Numbered from the stretch's first letter, positions 7,160 through 16,588 are shown. The stretch: DNA of 64,000 nucleotides from Opitutaceae bacterium TAV5 (GCA_000242935.3 CP007053.1:3147001-3211000); one strand, 5' to 3'. Program-made: numbers and translations. The notes: a model not told the origin generated them from the letters alone.

Positions 7160-9330
7160 GGAACGGCCTCGTCGCCGGTCATGGTGTAGGGGAGACGCCA
7201 GACCTGGGTGCCGTCGGAGTTGGCGAAGTAGAGGCGCGATTCGCTGAGTTTTTGCGGGTTGCCGTCGGCCCAGAAGGCGAAGAACGGGTCGCGGGCGTTT
7301 TCGGGGCGACGCACATAGCTGTGGTTGAATTCGCTGCCGGCGGTGACCTGGCGCGTTCTGGTCCAGGTGCGACCGGCGTCGGGGCTCGTCCAGAGCGCGA
7401 CTTCGCCGCCGGTGCCGTAGCGCTGCGGACCGGTTTCGGTCGGGCCGAGGATGCGCCAGTCGTCGCCGTTCACGTAGAGGCTGCCCATGTCGTAGTTATG
7501 ATCGGATGACGTGATGACGCGTGTTTCCCATTTGCCGTCCTTGCCGCCGGTCCAGTGCAGGAGCGTCCATTCGCGGGGATCGCCCTTCGGGCCGGGCTCT
7601 CCGGCGCGGCTGACGATGCAGAGGAGGATCGGGTTGCCGGCGGCGTCGAAGGCGAGGTCGCAGGTGTACATGAACTTGCCCTGCGCTTTCAGGTCGGCGA
7701 GGAGCGCGGGATTGTCGGGCGTCGTCAGGGGGAGAGCGAGCGGCGTGCCGTCGGCCGTGGTCCAGGTTTTCCCGGCGTCGGTGGTCTGCGCATAGTAGAT
7801 GTTGGTGCGGCGGTCCACGTGGCTCTCGGGGTGATAGTTGAAGAAGGTGGCGTATTTGGTGACGCGACGACCGGTGGCGGCGTCAATGCCGGACCAGCGG
7901 CCGCTCGTCTGGTAGTGGCCGCCGAAGGCCGCGAGCGCGTGATCTTCGCTCCAGGTGCGTCCGTCGGCGCTGGTCTTCCAGAAGAGATTGCGGGCGGGCC
8001 CGTATTTGGTGCCCTTGAAATATTTGGTGAAGAGGAGGAAAAAGCCGTCGGGCGCGGCGGGGCTGCCGTCGTTGTCCGGTCCGTGCCAGATTTCCGGATA
8101 CGTGAACTCCTGGAGCGAGACGCACTCGAACGAGGTGATGTCGTGCGGGCGGGTGCTGCGGAAGACGATGCCGGGGCGGTGGGTGCCGCGTCCGCTCTTG
8201 AAGATCCAGAGGTGGCCGTCGGGGGCGAGCTGGATGGAGGCGTCATCGTGGGGATCGTTGACCGCGGGGTCGGCATAGAGGGCGACGGGGCGTGAAACGG
8301 TGCCGCGCGCGTGGTCGTAGCTGCCGACCATGATGACGAGCTGGCGCTTGTCGGCGGAGGGGGTGCCGCCCCAGGTAAAGAAGGTCTTGCCGGCCGCGGG
8401 CGCATACACGGCCATGGGCTGGTGATTGGCCGTGTAGGTGCCGAGTCCGCCGGAGTACTTGTCGCCGTACTCGAACTTGAATCCGAGCGTGAACCAGATG
8501 CCGCGGTAGCCCTCGGCAGGGACGGCATTGGCAATGAAGGGGGAGGGATCGGCGGGGGCGGCGGAGCCGGAGGCGGTTTTGGGCGGGAGGGTGGAGTGTG
8601 GTGTGAACATGGCGGTGACGAGAGCGGGGGCGGGTTTGGCGGCAGCGCCGGACCGGGCGGCCGGCAAGACGGGCGGAGTGGAGTCGAACGGTTCCTTGCG
8701 GTCGGCGGCGGGGAGTTCGTCCGGGGTGGCGGCGATCTGGTAGCGGTCGATCACAACGACGCCGGCGACAGAGGTGACCTGCAAGGCGACCGCGTTGGCG
8801 CCGGCGGGAAGCGGGAAATGGTAAAGGATATCGGTGGCATGCGTGGCGGAAGCGGCGGGCCACGTTTTTGTGCCGACGGGGCTGCCGTTGAGCGTGACGG
8901 CGAGGGTGGCGCCGTTGCGGGCGACGGCCTGCACGTGGAAAGCGAATACGCGGGCATCGTCGAAGCCGGTTTTGATGACGAGGGGCTGGCTGAGTGCTCC
9001 CTCTTTCTTGCCATAGAGACGGGTGCTGAGTCCGGTGGCGGCGGTCCGGGCGGCTTCGTCGGGGCTCGCGGCCGGGATGTCGAGCGTCCAGGCGGCAGGC
9101 CTGGCGCCGCGCTGGTCAACGCCCGGAGTCAAGGTCAGCAGCGCGGCCGCGAGCGGCTGGAGGCAGGCGGCGGCGATCGCGAGACATGCGGCGATACCGA
9201 CCGGCCAAAGGGCGGGGCGGCAGCGATGCGGGTATGGACAGGCAGGCGAGGTTGAGGACGCGACGGGAGAGAACATACGCGCGGTATTTTCGGGGGCGAC
9301 CGGAGGACGGGCAAGGCAGGCGGATTTCAT
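7132..9330 (-). CDS. Exported BNR-repeat beta-propeller protein (BNR_4-like)
   Basis: A 732-residue exported protein. After a basic N-terminus and hydrophobic segment (WPVGIAACLAIAAACLQPLA) come about 160 residues of beta structure, including a part that resembles a sugar-binding module. Residues about 230-720 read as a BNR-type propeller with Asp-box-like motifs (TSADGRTWSE, TTDAGKTW, SPDAGRTW) and the FNHSYVRRP signature seen in BNR_4 proteins. That family includes uncharacterised proteins and some ulvan or glucuronan-type lyases, so either a lyase or a binding role is possible. ATG at 9330 is used; ATG at 9276 would also leave a signal peptide. The 3' end is duplicated at 5798-5851. Confidence 0.75.
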   Translation of the reverse strand: MKSACLARPPVAPENTARMFSPVASSTSPACPYPHRCRPALWPVGIAACLAIAAACLQPLAAALLTLTPGVDQRGARPAAWTLDIPAASPDEAARTAATGLSTRLYGKKEGALSQPLVIKTGFDDARVFAFHVQAVARNGATLAVTLNGSPVGTKTWPAASATHATDILYHFPLPAGANAVALQVTSVAGVVVIDRYQIAATPDELPAADRKEPFDSTPPVLPAARSGAAAKPAPALVTAMFTPHSTLPPKTASGSAAPADPSPFIANAVPAEGYRGIWFTLGFKFEYGDKYSGGLGTYTANHQPMAVYAPAAGKTFFTWGGTPSADKRQLVIMVGSYDHARGTVSRPVALYADPAVNDPHDDASIQLAPDGHLWIFKSGRGTHRPGIVFRSTRPHDITSFECVSLQEFTYPEIWHGPDNDGSPAAPDGFFLLFTKYFKGTKYGPARNLFWKTSADGRTWSEDHALAAFGGHYQTSGRWSGIDAATGRRVTKYATFFNYHPESHVDRRTNIYYAQTTDAGKTWTTADGTPLALPLTTPDNPALLADLKAQGKFMYTCDLAFDAAGNPILLCIVSRAGEPGPKGDPREWTLLHWTGGKDGKWETRVITSSDHNYDMGSLYVNGDDWRILGPTETGPQRYGTGGEVALWTSPDAGRTWTRTRQVTAGSEFNHSYVRRPENARDPFFAFWADGNPQKLSESRLYFANSDGTQVWRLPYTMTGDEAVPEPVTGESR

Positions 9331-9395
9331 GGCATGGTCATTTTGTTGCACGGGATGATCATGCGCGGGGCGGGAGGAGGGGGGGTGCACCCGGG

Positions 9396-10439
9396 TCACC
9401 CGCCGGCCACCTCGCCGGTGATCGTGAACTCCTCGCGGTCGTGGTAGAGGTGGCGGGTGCGGAAACCCGGGGCGCAGCGGCTGAAAACGGAATCGGGCCC
9501 GTGCAACTCGCGCAGGAGCGCCACGGGATCGGTGCGGCCGAATTTCAGGATCACCACAAAACGCCGGCACCAGCGGCCTTCGAGCCAGGGGGCGACGAGG
9601 TTGCGCATGACGTGATGCGGTTCCTCGACCAGATCGCAGAACATCCAGTCCGCCACGCCGCCCGCGACATCGGCCGGAGCCGGGCGGTAACCGAAGGCGT
9701 CCTCGCGGCGATGGTCGATGAGCGGATGGTCGAGCGCGCCGGCCTTGAGCGGGCCGTTGTCGATGGCGATGACGCGGGCGCCGCGCCGGGCCGCGCTGTA
9801 GCTCCAGCCGCCCGGAGCCGCCCCGAGATCGACGACCGTTTCGCCCGCCGCCGGCTCGCGGCCGAGCACCCCGTACGCCTCCTCGATCTTGAGGTAGCTG
9901 CGGGAAGGCGCGAGCGGATCGTCGGCCATCCGGCGTTGTCCGTTGAAATCGGCGACACGCGAGACGCACGCCTTCCTGAAATCGGTGAAAAACACGAACA
10001 ACCCGCGCGTGCCCGGCGCCACGCCGCAAGGCCTGGCGGTGGAGGCGAGCCGGGCGACGCGGCCCATGCGTTTGCGCAGGATGTCGCCAAAAGCCTTCTC
10101 CACGGCATCGACGCGGCGGCCGAGCCCGTCGAGCCCGGCGGCGGCCTCGAAGAGGCATGGCCAGGCGGCCTCGAAACGCTCGGTCCGCGCCGACTCGAAA
10201 AAATGCCCGGCGATGCCCAGGGCGAGCGCATTGACGGAATCGCCGGTGATTTCGACCGGCGCATGCAGAATGGAGTGGGCAAAGCACAGACCGGCGGCGG
10301 CCACGGCCGGCGGGAGCGCCGGGGCGGCCTCGCCGGCGACGCGCAGCCAGCCGCTGCCGGTCTCGGTGGCGGAGAGGCCGTGGAGACGCAGTTCCTTTTC
10401 GAGCAGGAGTTCGAAACCGGGCCGGGAGCGCAGGATCAT
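9396..10439 (-). CDS. rlmM: 23S rRNA 2'-O-ribose methyltransferase (RlmM-like)
   Basis: A 347-residue methyltransferase that, by family, methylates C2498 of 23S rRNA using S-adenosylmethionine. The Rossmann (FtsJ/RrmJ) domain begins near residue 180. Motif I is VVDLGAAPGGWSY at about 202-214. The K-D-K-E tetrad of this class is visible: Lys184 in SYLKIEEA, Asp269 in MFCDLVEE, Lys299 in VVILKFGR and Glu336 or 337 in DREEFT. The N-terminal half corresponds to the THUMP-like RlmM domain. It is divergent from the MFS gene and unrelated to its neighbours in function. Confidence 0.85.
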   Translation of the reverse strand: MILRSRPGFELLLEKELRLHGLSATETGSGWLRVAGEAAPALPPAVAAAGLCFAHSILHAPVEITGDSVNALALGIAGHFFESARTERFEAAWPCLFEAAAGLDGLGRRVDAVEKAFGDILRKRMGRVARLASTARPCGVAPGTRGLFVFFTDFRKACVSRVADFNGQRRMADDPLAPSRSYLKIEEAYGVLGREPAAGETVVDLGAAPGGWSYSAARRGARVIAIDNGPLKAGALDHPLIDHRREDAFGYRPAPADVAGGVADWMFCDLVEEPHHVMRNLVAPWLEGRWCRRFVVILKFGRTDPVALLRELHGPDSVFSRCAPGFRTRHLYHDREEFTITGEVAGG

Positions 10440-10544
10440 CGCGGGAAAATTGCGGGAAAGGGGGAGCGGCTAGCGAGCAGGATTTGAGCGGGGTGCCTCC
10501 GCGCGGGTGTAATCGAAAATGGTGAATGCCGGATTGGCGGAAAA

Positions 10545-10656
10545 GGTGGCACGGGCATCCTTGCCCGTGGGCGGCGCGAAGCGCCGCCTTCCGGAACACG
10601 GGCTGGAAGCCCGTGCCACTTCATGGGCAGGATGCCCTTGCCACGATTACACCCCC
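10545..10656. repeat. GC-rich palindromic repeat cluster
   Basis: Tandem hairpin units between divergent rlmM and the MFS gene: GGCACGGGCATCCTTGCCCG, a GGCGGCGCGAAGCGCCGCC hairpin, then CACGGGCTGGAAGCCCGTG and a related GGGCAGGATGCCC. Units of the same style recur at 13434-13588 and, shorter, at 34871-34893, which indicates a dispersed REP-like family. No transposase is seen in the window. Confidence 0.75.
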
Positions 10657-10724
10657 TCCACGCCCCTTCGCCGAATTGGCACTTGCACGCTTCGGGAAGG
10701 CTAGCAGATGTTCTTATAGACCTC

Positions 10725-12053
10725 ATGAAAAGCCCTACCACGACTGCCGGTGTCGCCGAGAAGCGCACCATCTGGAAAGTGATCGCGGCCTCCTCCGCAG
10801 GCACGCTTATCGAATGGTATGATTTCTACATCTTCGGCGCGCTCGCGAAGATCATCGCCTCGCAGTTTTTCCCGAAGGACAACCCGACGGCGGGCTTTTT
10901 GTCCACGCTGGCCGTTTTCGCCACGGGATTTATCGTGCGCCCGTTCGGCGCGGTGGTTTTCGGGCACATCGGCGATCGCGTGGGGCGCAAGTACACGTTT
11001 CTGCTGACGTTGCTGCTGATGGGCGGTTCGACGTTCGCGATCGGTCTGCTGCCGACTTACGAGCAGTGGGGCATCGCGGCGCCGGTATTGCTGGTGCTGC
11101 TGCGCCTGGTGCAGGGCCTGGCGCTCGGCGGCGAGTACGGCGGGGCGGCCACCTATGTGGCGGAGCATTCGCCGGACAACCGGCGCGGCTTCTATACGAG
11201 CTTCATCCAGACGACGGCGACGCTCGGCCTGTTCGTTTCGCTGGGCGTGATTCTTGTCGCGCGCAAAGGGCTGGGCGAGGAGCGGTTCGGCGACTGGGGC
11301 TGGCGGCTGCCGTTCCTGCTCTCGGTGTTTCTCGTCATGATTTCGTACTACATCCGCACGAAGATGCAGGAGTCTCCGCTGTTCGCGAAGGCGAAGTCGG
11401 AGGGGCGGCTGTCGGTCAATCCGATCAAGGAGAGTTTCCTGAAGCCGGAAAACCGGCGCATGGTGTTGCTCGCGCTGTTTGGCGCGACGGCCGGGCAGGG
11501 CGTCATCTGGTACACGGGTCAGTTCTACGCGCTGTACTTCCTGCAACAGCAGGCGGGGGTGGATTTTGTGTCGGCCAATGTGATGATCGCGGTGGCGCTG
11601 CTGCTGGGGACGCCGTTCTTCATCTTTTTCGGGAGCCTTTCGGATCGCATCGGCCGCAAGCCGATCATCCTCGCCGGGTGTCTGCTGGGCGGGTTGCTCT
11701 ATTATCCGATCTACCGGGGGATCATGCACTACGCGGATCCGGTCAATCAGGTGATGCTGGTGGCGCTGGTGTTCGTGCAGGTGCTCTTCGTGACGATGGT
11801 GTACGGGCCGATCGCGGCGTTTCTGGTCGAGCTTTTTCCCACACGCATCCGGTACACGTCGATGTCGTTGCCGTACCATGTGGGCAACGGCGTGTTTGGC
11901 GGCCTCGTGCCGTTCATCTCGACATGGCTGGTGGCGATGACGGGCAACATTTACAGCGGTCTGATCTATCCCGTGACGATCGCGTTGCTGACGGTCGTGA
12001 TCGGCGGGCTGTTTATCCGCGAACGGCGCGGCGGCGGGGCGTTTCACGAGTAG
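10725..12053 (+). CDS. MFS transporter, metabolite:H+ symporter (MHS) family
   Basis: A 442-residue inner-membrane transporter with 12 predicted helices. AGTLIEWYDFYIFG in helix 1 and GHIGDRVGRKYTF between helices 2 and 3 are typical of the MHS family (ProP, KgtP, ShiA and relatives), and GSLSDRIGRKPII is the matching motif in the second half. It should import a small organic acid, betaine or similar solute with protons; the substrate cannot be told. The start at 10725 is the first Met that fits the family; the open frame runs 34 codons upstream into the palindromic repeats. It is convergent with the dehydrogenase gene. Confidence 0.85.
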   Translation: MKSPTTTAGVAEKRTIWKVIAASSAGTLIEWYDFYIFGALAKIIASQFFPKDNPTAGFLSTLAVFATGFIVRPFGAVVFGHIGDRVGRKYTFLLTLLLMGGSTFAIGLLPTYEQWGIAAPVLLVLLRLVQGLALGGEYGGAATYVAEHSPDNRRGFYTSFIQTTATLGLFVSLGVILVARKGLGEERFGDWGWRLPFLLSVFLVMISYYIRTKMQESPLFAKAKSEGRLSVNPIKESFLKPENRRMVLLALFGATAGQGVIWYTGQFYALYFLQQQAGVDFVSANVMIAVALLLGTPFFIFFGSLSDRIGRKPIILAGCLLGGLLYYPIYRGIMHYADPVNQVMLVALVFVQVLFVTMVYGPIAAFLVELFPTRIRYTSMSLPYHVGNGVFGGLVPFISTWLVAMTGNIYSGLIYPVTIALLTVVIGGLFIRERRGGGAFHE

Positions 12054-12125
12054 CCCGGCGGCCCGGGGCCCTGCCGGCGTGCGGCGCCGGGGGGAGGGGA
12101 GCGGAACGACGCCGGAGGGGGCCGG

Positions 12126-13337
12126 TCAGGCCTTCGGGAACCGCGTCCACCTGGCGCCGGCGCGGGCGCTTTTCACCGCGGTCTCGATGAACGCCATGCC
12201 GTAGACGCCGTCGTCGATCGTCGGGAAATCATAGCCGTCTTTCGGCGGCTTGCGACCGCTCACCTCGTCCGCGACGGCTTCGGCGGCGGCGCGGTAGACG
12301 TTGGCAAACGCTTCGATGAACGCCTCGGGATGGCCGAAGGGCAGGCGCGTGGCGGCGCGGGCGGCCGGGCTCAGGTAACTGTTGCCGCGTCGCCAGACCT
12401 GCACCGGATGGCCGGCGGCCTTGACGACGAGTTCGTTGGGATGCTCCTGGTGCCACTCGAGCGAGGCTTTGGTGCCGTAGACGCGGATATTCAGGTTGTT
12501 CTCCTCGCCGTTGGAAATCTGCGAGGCGTAGAGAATGCCGCGTGCGCCGCCCCGGTAGCGAAGGAGGCAGTTGCCGTCGTCATCGAGCGTGCGGCCGGGG
12601 ATGAAGGCGGTGAGGTCGGCACAGAGGCTCTCGATCTCCAGGCCGGTGATGTAGCGTGCGAGGTTTTCCGCGTGCGTACCGATATCGCCGATACAGTTGG
12701 AGGCGCCGGCCACGGCGGGATCGGCGCGCCAGCCGGAGATGGCGGCTTTGGCTTTCGCCTTCGCACAGCTGCCGGCGGTGTTCGCCGCCGCCTGCGCCTC
12801 CCGCAAGGCGCCGATGGCGTAGCCCTGCGGGTATTCGACGACGACCTTGAGGAGGGCGCCCAGTTCGCCGGCGCGGACTTTTTCGCGCGCCTCCTTCACC
12901 ATGGGGTAGCCGGTGTAGTTGTGCGTCAGGACAAAGACTTTTTTCGTGCGACGCACGAGGTCGCGGAGCTTGCGCGCTTCGGCGAGGCTGAAGGCGAGCG
13001 GTTTTTCGCACACGACATTGAACCCGGCCTTGAGGAAGGCGCCGGCGATGGCGGCGTGCGTGTTGTTGCGCGTGACGATGCTGACGAAATCGAGCCGTTC
13101 CCCGGCGGGGCGGGCGGCTTCGCGCGCGGCCATTTCAGCATAGTCGGTGTAGACGCGGTCGGGTGCGAGGTGAAGGTCGGCGCCGGAGGCGCGGGATTTT
13201 TCGGGATCGGCGGAGAAGCAGCCGGCGACGAGTTCGATCTCGCCGTCGAGCGCCGCCGCCATCCGGTGGACCGCGCCGATAAAGGCGCCGCGTCCGCCGC
13301 CAATCATGCCATAACGAAGTTTGCGGGTGAGTTTCAT
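12126..13337 (-). CDS. Gfo/Idh/MocA-family dehydrogenase
   Basis: A 403-residue NAD(P)-dependent oxidoreductase. The Rossmann motif YGMIGGGRGAFIG is at residues 9-21, and the EKPLAFSL motif carries the conserved Lys near residue 112. The DIGTHAENLARY segment holds the Asp and His that complete the active site in this family. The unusual GRGAFIGAVHR start of the domain is common among Verrucomicrobiota homologues acting on sugars or inositols. No signal peptide is present, so it is cytosolic. Substrate unknown. It is transcribed toward the MFS gene, with palindromic repeats upstream. Confidence 0.88.
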   Translation of the reverse strand: MKLTRKLRYGMIGGGRGAFIGAVHRMAAALDGEIELVAGCFSADPEKSRASGADLHLAPDRVYTDYAEMAAREAARPAGERLDFVSIVTRNNTHAAIAGAFLKAGFNVVCEKPLAFSLAEARKLRDLVRRTKKVFVLTHNYTGYPMVKEAREKVRAGELGALLKVVVEYPQGYAIGALREAQAAANTAGSCAKAKAKAAISGWRADPAVAGASNCIGDIGTHAENLARYITGLEIESLCADLTAFIPGRTLDDDGNCLLRYRGGARGILYASQISNGEENNLNIRVYGTKASLEWHQEHPNELVVKAAGHPVQVWRRGNSYLSPAARAATRLPFGHPEAFIEAFANVYRAAAEAVADEVSGRKPPKDGYDFPTIDDGVYGMAFIETAVKSARAGARWTRFPKA

Positions 13338-13433
13338 GTCGGGACGAGGTGCGATGGGTGAGCCACGACAGAAACAAAAACCCGCGCCTGCGGAAAGGCC
13401 GAATACAGCCGCCGGTCAGGCGCGGAAGGGGAG

Positions 13434-13588
13434 GTGGCATGGGGCATCCTGCCCATGAACGTTGCCTCTCTGCAGAAGTGGCGCGGGCAGGGATGCCCGT
13501 GCCACCCCGGAATCATGGGCTGGAAGCCCATGCCACTTTGCGGCGCTTCGTGCCGTCCACGGCCAGGATGGCCGTGCCACGGCCGCCG
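13434..13588. repeat. GC-rich palindromic repeat cluster
   Basis: Between two minus-strand genes (helicase and dehydrogenase). Units include GGCATGGGGCATCCTGCCC, GGCGCGGGCAGGGATGCCCG, ATGGGCTGGAAGCCCAT and CACGGCCAGGATGGCCGTG. The design, a short G/C arm around a GGCATCC or CTGGAAG core, is the same as at 10545-10656, with compensating changes in paired arms, as expected if the hairpin itself is what is conserved. Confidence 0.75.
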
Positions 13589-13589
13589 G

Positions 13590-15398
13590 TCAGGCGCGCG
13601 GCTGGTCGCTGGCGCGCATGGGGGCGAGCGACTCGCCCTTGATCCGGATGCCGGCGAGTTTTTTCACGACGAGATCGACATGTTCGTCGGCGACGTCGGC
13701 GAGCGTGTGACGCTGGTGGATGTCGATCGCGCCGACGATGGTCGCGGGCAACCGGGTGACGCCGGCGATTTTCCCGACAATGTCCGCCGGCGTGACGAGT
13801 TGCTTGCGGCCCACATTGAAAAACACCGGGGTGAAACCGGGCTGGTTGCCGGTGCGCGGGGCGCGTTCGTATTTCGTCTTCGGGGAGCGGGCGGCGGACG
13901 ATTCCGGATCGTCGTCGTCGGTTTCCCGGGAGCGCCAGGCTCCTGCCTGGCTCCGGGCAGCGGCGGCGGAGGGGGGAGGGGGGGAGAAGGGGGCTTCGGC
14001 AGGACGGGAAGGAGCCGGTTTGCGCGAAGGTTTGACGCCGGCATCTCCCGCACTGCCGGGCAGGGTCCTGGCGTTCCCGGAGGAAGCATCTCCGGCTGGG
14101 CCGCCGCCATCGCCGCCCTGCATCATGTGGAGCAGCGCGGAGATGATGTCGGTGCTCGGGTAGCCCTGTTCGAGGAGGCGGTCGATGATGCGGTCCTGCG
14201 GACGGAATTTTTTCGCGTCGAGCGTGGAGCGCAGTTTCTCGAAAAATACGTTTTCACGCGCCTCCTCGACCTGATCGAGCGAGGGGACGCGCTCGCGGCG
14301 GATGTCGAGCCGGGCGAAGCGCACCATGCTCTGGAGCTTCCAGAGTTCGCGGCCGGAAACGAAGGTGAACGCCTTGCCCTTGCGTCCGGCGCGTCCGGTG
14401 CGGCCGATACGGTGGGTGTAGTCCTCGGCGTCGTTGGGGAGATCGAAATTGAAAACGACCTCGAGGTCGTCCACGTCGAGACCGCGGGCGGCGACGTCGG
14501 TGGCGATGAGGAACTCGAAACCGCGCCGCTTGAATTTTTCCATGGTGCGGGTGCGCTGGGCCTGCGTGATGTCGCCGTGCAGGCGGTCGCAGGCATAGCC
14601 GCGGGCGTGCAGGTGTTCGTCGAGTTCGTCGACCATGATTTTGGTGGAGCAGAAAACGATCCCGTAACGGAAATCGTGCAGGTCGATGAGACGGGTGAGA
14701 ACCTCGATCTTGGAGCGGCGGTCGACCTCGAAATAAACCTGGTCGACCTGCGGTGCGTTTTGTTCCTTGGCCTCGATTTTGATCCAGGCGGGATCGGGGA
14801 TGAAACGGCTGATCATGTCGCGGATTTCGCGCGGCATGGTGGCCGAGAAAAAGAGCGACTGCCTCTGGGCGGGCATGGCCTTGAGGATGTGTTCGATGTC
14901 GTCGCGGAAACCCATGTCGAGCATGCGGTCGCACTCGTCGAGGATGACCATCTTCAGGCGGTCGAGCTTGAGCGTGCCGCGTTCCATGTGGTCCATGACG
15001 CGCCCCGGCGTGCCGATGACAATCTGGGCGCCGGCGGCAAGGGCGCGGAACTGGCGTTCGTAGGACTGGCCGCCGTAGACGGGCACTTCGATGATGCCGC
15101 GCTTGAAGAAGGCGAGCTTGCCGACCTCTTCGGCGACCTGTACGGCGAGTTCGCGTGTCGGGCAGAGGATGAGCACCTGGACAGCTTTCAGTTTGGGGTC
15201 CACGCGTTCGATGGCGGGAAGGGCAAAGGCGGCGGTCTTGCCGGACCCGGTGGAGGACTGGCCGACGACATCGCGCCCGGCGAGCAGGAGCGGGATGACG
15301 GCGGCCTGGATGGGCGAGGCCTCTTCAAAGCCCATCTTGTCGACGGCCTTGAGGAGTTCCGGCGACAGCCCGAGTTCGGCAAATTTGCGTGATTCCAT
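13590..15398 (-). CDS. DEAD-box RNA helicase with DbpA-like C-terminal domain
   Basis: A 602-residue ATP-dependent RNA helicase. Motifs in order: Q motif (GFEEASPIQ, 23-31), Walker A (SSTGSGKT, 48-55), PTREL, TPGR, motif II (LDECDRML, 153-160), SAT (185-187) and HRIGRTGRAGRKG. The core is followed by a Pro/Ala-rich linker of roughly 100 residues and a C-terminal domain (LVTPADIVGKIAGVTRLPA and onward) like the RNA-binding domain of DbpA/CsdA. Motif II reads DECD rather than DEAD, a substitution also found in some active helicases. Likely roles are ribosome assembly or RNA turnover. The LacI gene lies 76 bp upstream on the same strand. Confidence 0.9.
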   Translation of the reverse strand: MESRKFAELGLSPELLKAVDKMGFEEASPIQAAVIPLLLAGRDVVGQSSTGSGKTAAFALPAIERVDPKLKAVQVLILCPTRELAVQVAEEVGKLAFFKRGIIEVPVYGGQSYERQFRALAAGAQIVIGTPGRVMDHMERGTLKLDRLKMVILDECDRMLDMGFRDDIEHILKAMPAQRQSLFFSATMPREIRDMISRFIPDPAWIKIEAKEQNAPQVDQVYFEVDRRSKIEVLTRLIDLHDFRYGIVFCSTKIMVDELDEHLHARGYACDRLHGDITQAQRTRTMEKFKRRGFEFLIATDVAARGLDVDDLEVVFNFDLPNDAEDYTHRIGRTGRAGRKGKAFTFVSGRELWKLQSMVRFARLDIRRERVPSLDQVEEARENVFFEKLRSTLDAKKFRPQDRIIDRLLEQGYPSTDIISALLHMMQGGDGGGPAGDASSGNARTLPGSAGDAGVKPSRKPAPSRPAEAPFSPPPPSAAAARSQAGAWRSRETDDDDPESSAARSPKTKYERAPRTGNQPGFTPVFFNVGRKQLVTPADIVGKIAGVTRLPATIVGAIDIHQRHTLADVADEHVDLVVKKLAGIRIKGESLAPMRASDQPRA

Positions 15399-15474
15399 GA
15401 GGCAGCATGGACGGAAGTATGAAAAATGGAGAGGAGAAAAACAGGGAAAAGGGAGACGGTAGCAATCGGGGCTG

Positions 15475-16518
15475 TTATCGCTTGCCCGGAGCAGTCGCCC
15501 CGTCGCACCAGGTGCCTTCGATGCGAGTGATCATCCGGTTTTTGTCCGGTCCCGTTTCATTGTGGTAAAGCCGGGATACCACCAGGCTCACGGCTGCCTC
15601 ACCCACTGCCTCGTGGCTTTGCCTCATCCCGGCCACCTCCGCTGCGGTCTCGTCTGGCGGCAGGTCGAGTTCCACATAGGCGACGTCACGCGGCACGCGA
15701 AGTCCCAGCTCCGCCAGCCAGCGCCACACGAAGGTACGATCAAGCGTCAGGATCACGTCCGGTTTTTCGGTCCTGAACCACTTCGCGAACGCCTCCGCAT
15801 TCCACTCCCGCGAAATAAACGGCTTCAGCCGCTCCCTCTCCGGTACGCCATGCACGCCATGCGCCGCTGTCAGATAACCCGCCAGCCATGTGTGTCCGAT
15901 GTAGGCATCCCACGATGCTTCGATCGCCAGTCCCACGCGCCGATAGCCCAGCTCGCGTACGCGCAGATAAGCATCGCGCACGGTCTGTGTCTGGTCGTTG
16001 CTCACCGTCGGCAACATCGGCAACAGGACGTGAGGCTCGATCTGCACTCCCGCCAGCCCGTCCCATGAAATCTCTCCCGATTTCGGCGTGTCAAAAACCG
16101 TCGTAAAAACCACTCCGCGAATGCCGCGCGCCCGCAGGATCGAATTCAACCGGTGCCCGATGATTTGCGCGCTCTCGAACACTTCAAGTTTGCAACCCAG
16201 CGACTCCGCCTTCGCCACCGCGCCGTCATAGAACCCCCGATACGCATGATTTTTTCGCCAGCCCTGCGGGCACGTATTGCCCGGATACGTCACATAGGCG
16301 AGCGTCTCGCGATGCCGCTCGTGCCGCCCCGCCCGGATGCGCGACATCAGCGAAGTAAATAACGGGTCCGCCACATAACCGAGCTGCCCTGCCATATCCT
16401 GAACACGCTTCACTGTTTCCGTCTTGATGCGCGGATCGCGCCGCAGCGCGAGCGACACAGTCGAGTAGTGCAGCCCCGTGGCGGCGGCGATGTCTCGGAT
16501 GGTCGGCGGGCGGGGCAT
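15475..16518 (-). CDS. LacI-family transcriptional regulator
   Basis: A 347-residue regulator. The N-terminal helix-turn-helix (TIRDIAAATGLHYSTVSLAL) and hinge (QLGYVADPL) are clear, and the rest is a periplasmic-binding-protein-like sensor domain. The start at 16518 is the Met directly before the DNA-binding domain; 93 open codons upstream lack any similarity. It is divergent from a PEP-CTERM gene that leads a carbohydrate locus (pseudopilin, lyase, epimerase), so it probably controls that locus in response to a sugar from the lyase substrate. A TTTCAA-N4-TTGAAA site lies between the two genes. Confidence 0.88.
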   Translation of the reverse strand: MPRPPTIRDIAAATGLHYSTVSLALRRDPRIKTETVKRVQDMAGQLGYVADPLFTSLMSRIRAGRHERHRETLAYVTYPGNTCPQGWRKNHAYRGFYDGAVAKAESLGCKLEVFESAQIIGHRLNSILRARGIRGVVFTTVFDTPKSGEISWDGLAGVQIEPHVLLPMLPTVSNDQTQTVRDAYLRVRELGYRRVGLAIEASWDAYIGHTWLAGYLTAAHGVHGVPERERLKPFISREWNAEAFAKWFRTEKPDVILTLDRTFVWRWLAELGLRVPRDVAYVELDLPPDETAAEVAGMRQSHEAVGEAAVSLVVSRLYHNETGPDKNRMITRIEGTWCDGATAPGKR

Positions 16519-16572
16519 AATGAAAAGAGTGGATGACAAGCTATGAGAGGGGGAGGGGAGTGGCAATGATGT

Positions 16573-16588
16573 TTTCAACGTGTTGAAA
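16573..16588. promoter_or_regulatory. Operator candidate TTTCAA-CGTG-TTGAAA
   Basis: A 16-bp inverted repeat in the 163-bp divergent region between the LacI gene and the PEP-CTERM gene: perfect 6-bp arms around CGTG, 55 bp from the LacI start. LacI-family operators are palindromes of this size with a central CG step. The regulator-site pairing is inferred from position. Confidence 0.5.

Noticed and set aside
7132-10599. A single 1155-codon minus-strand frame across the BNR protein and the RlmM region
   Set aside because: Only the part from 9330 down has a signal peptide and protein-like composition; the upstream part is the antisense-frame shadow of the well-supported rlmM gene.
10545-13588. 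Palindrome clusters as a CRISPR array or IS remnant
   Set aside because: Spacing is irregular, units are hairpins of unequal sequence, and no cas or transposase gene is near.
13434-15392. Long plus-strand frame opposite the helicase
   Set aside because: Shadow of the helicase gene, with no motifs and a start in palindromic repeats.
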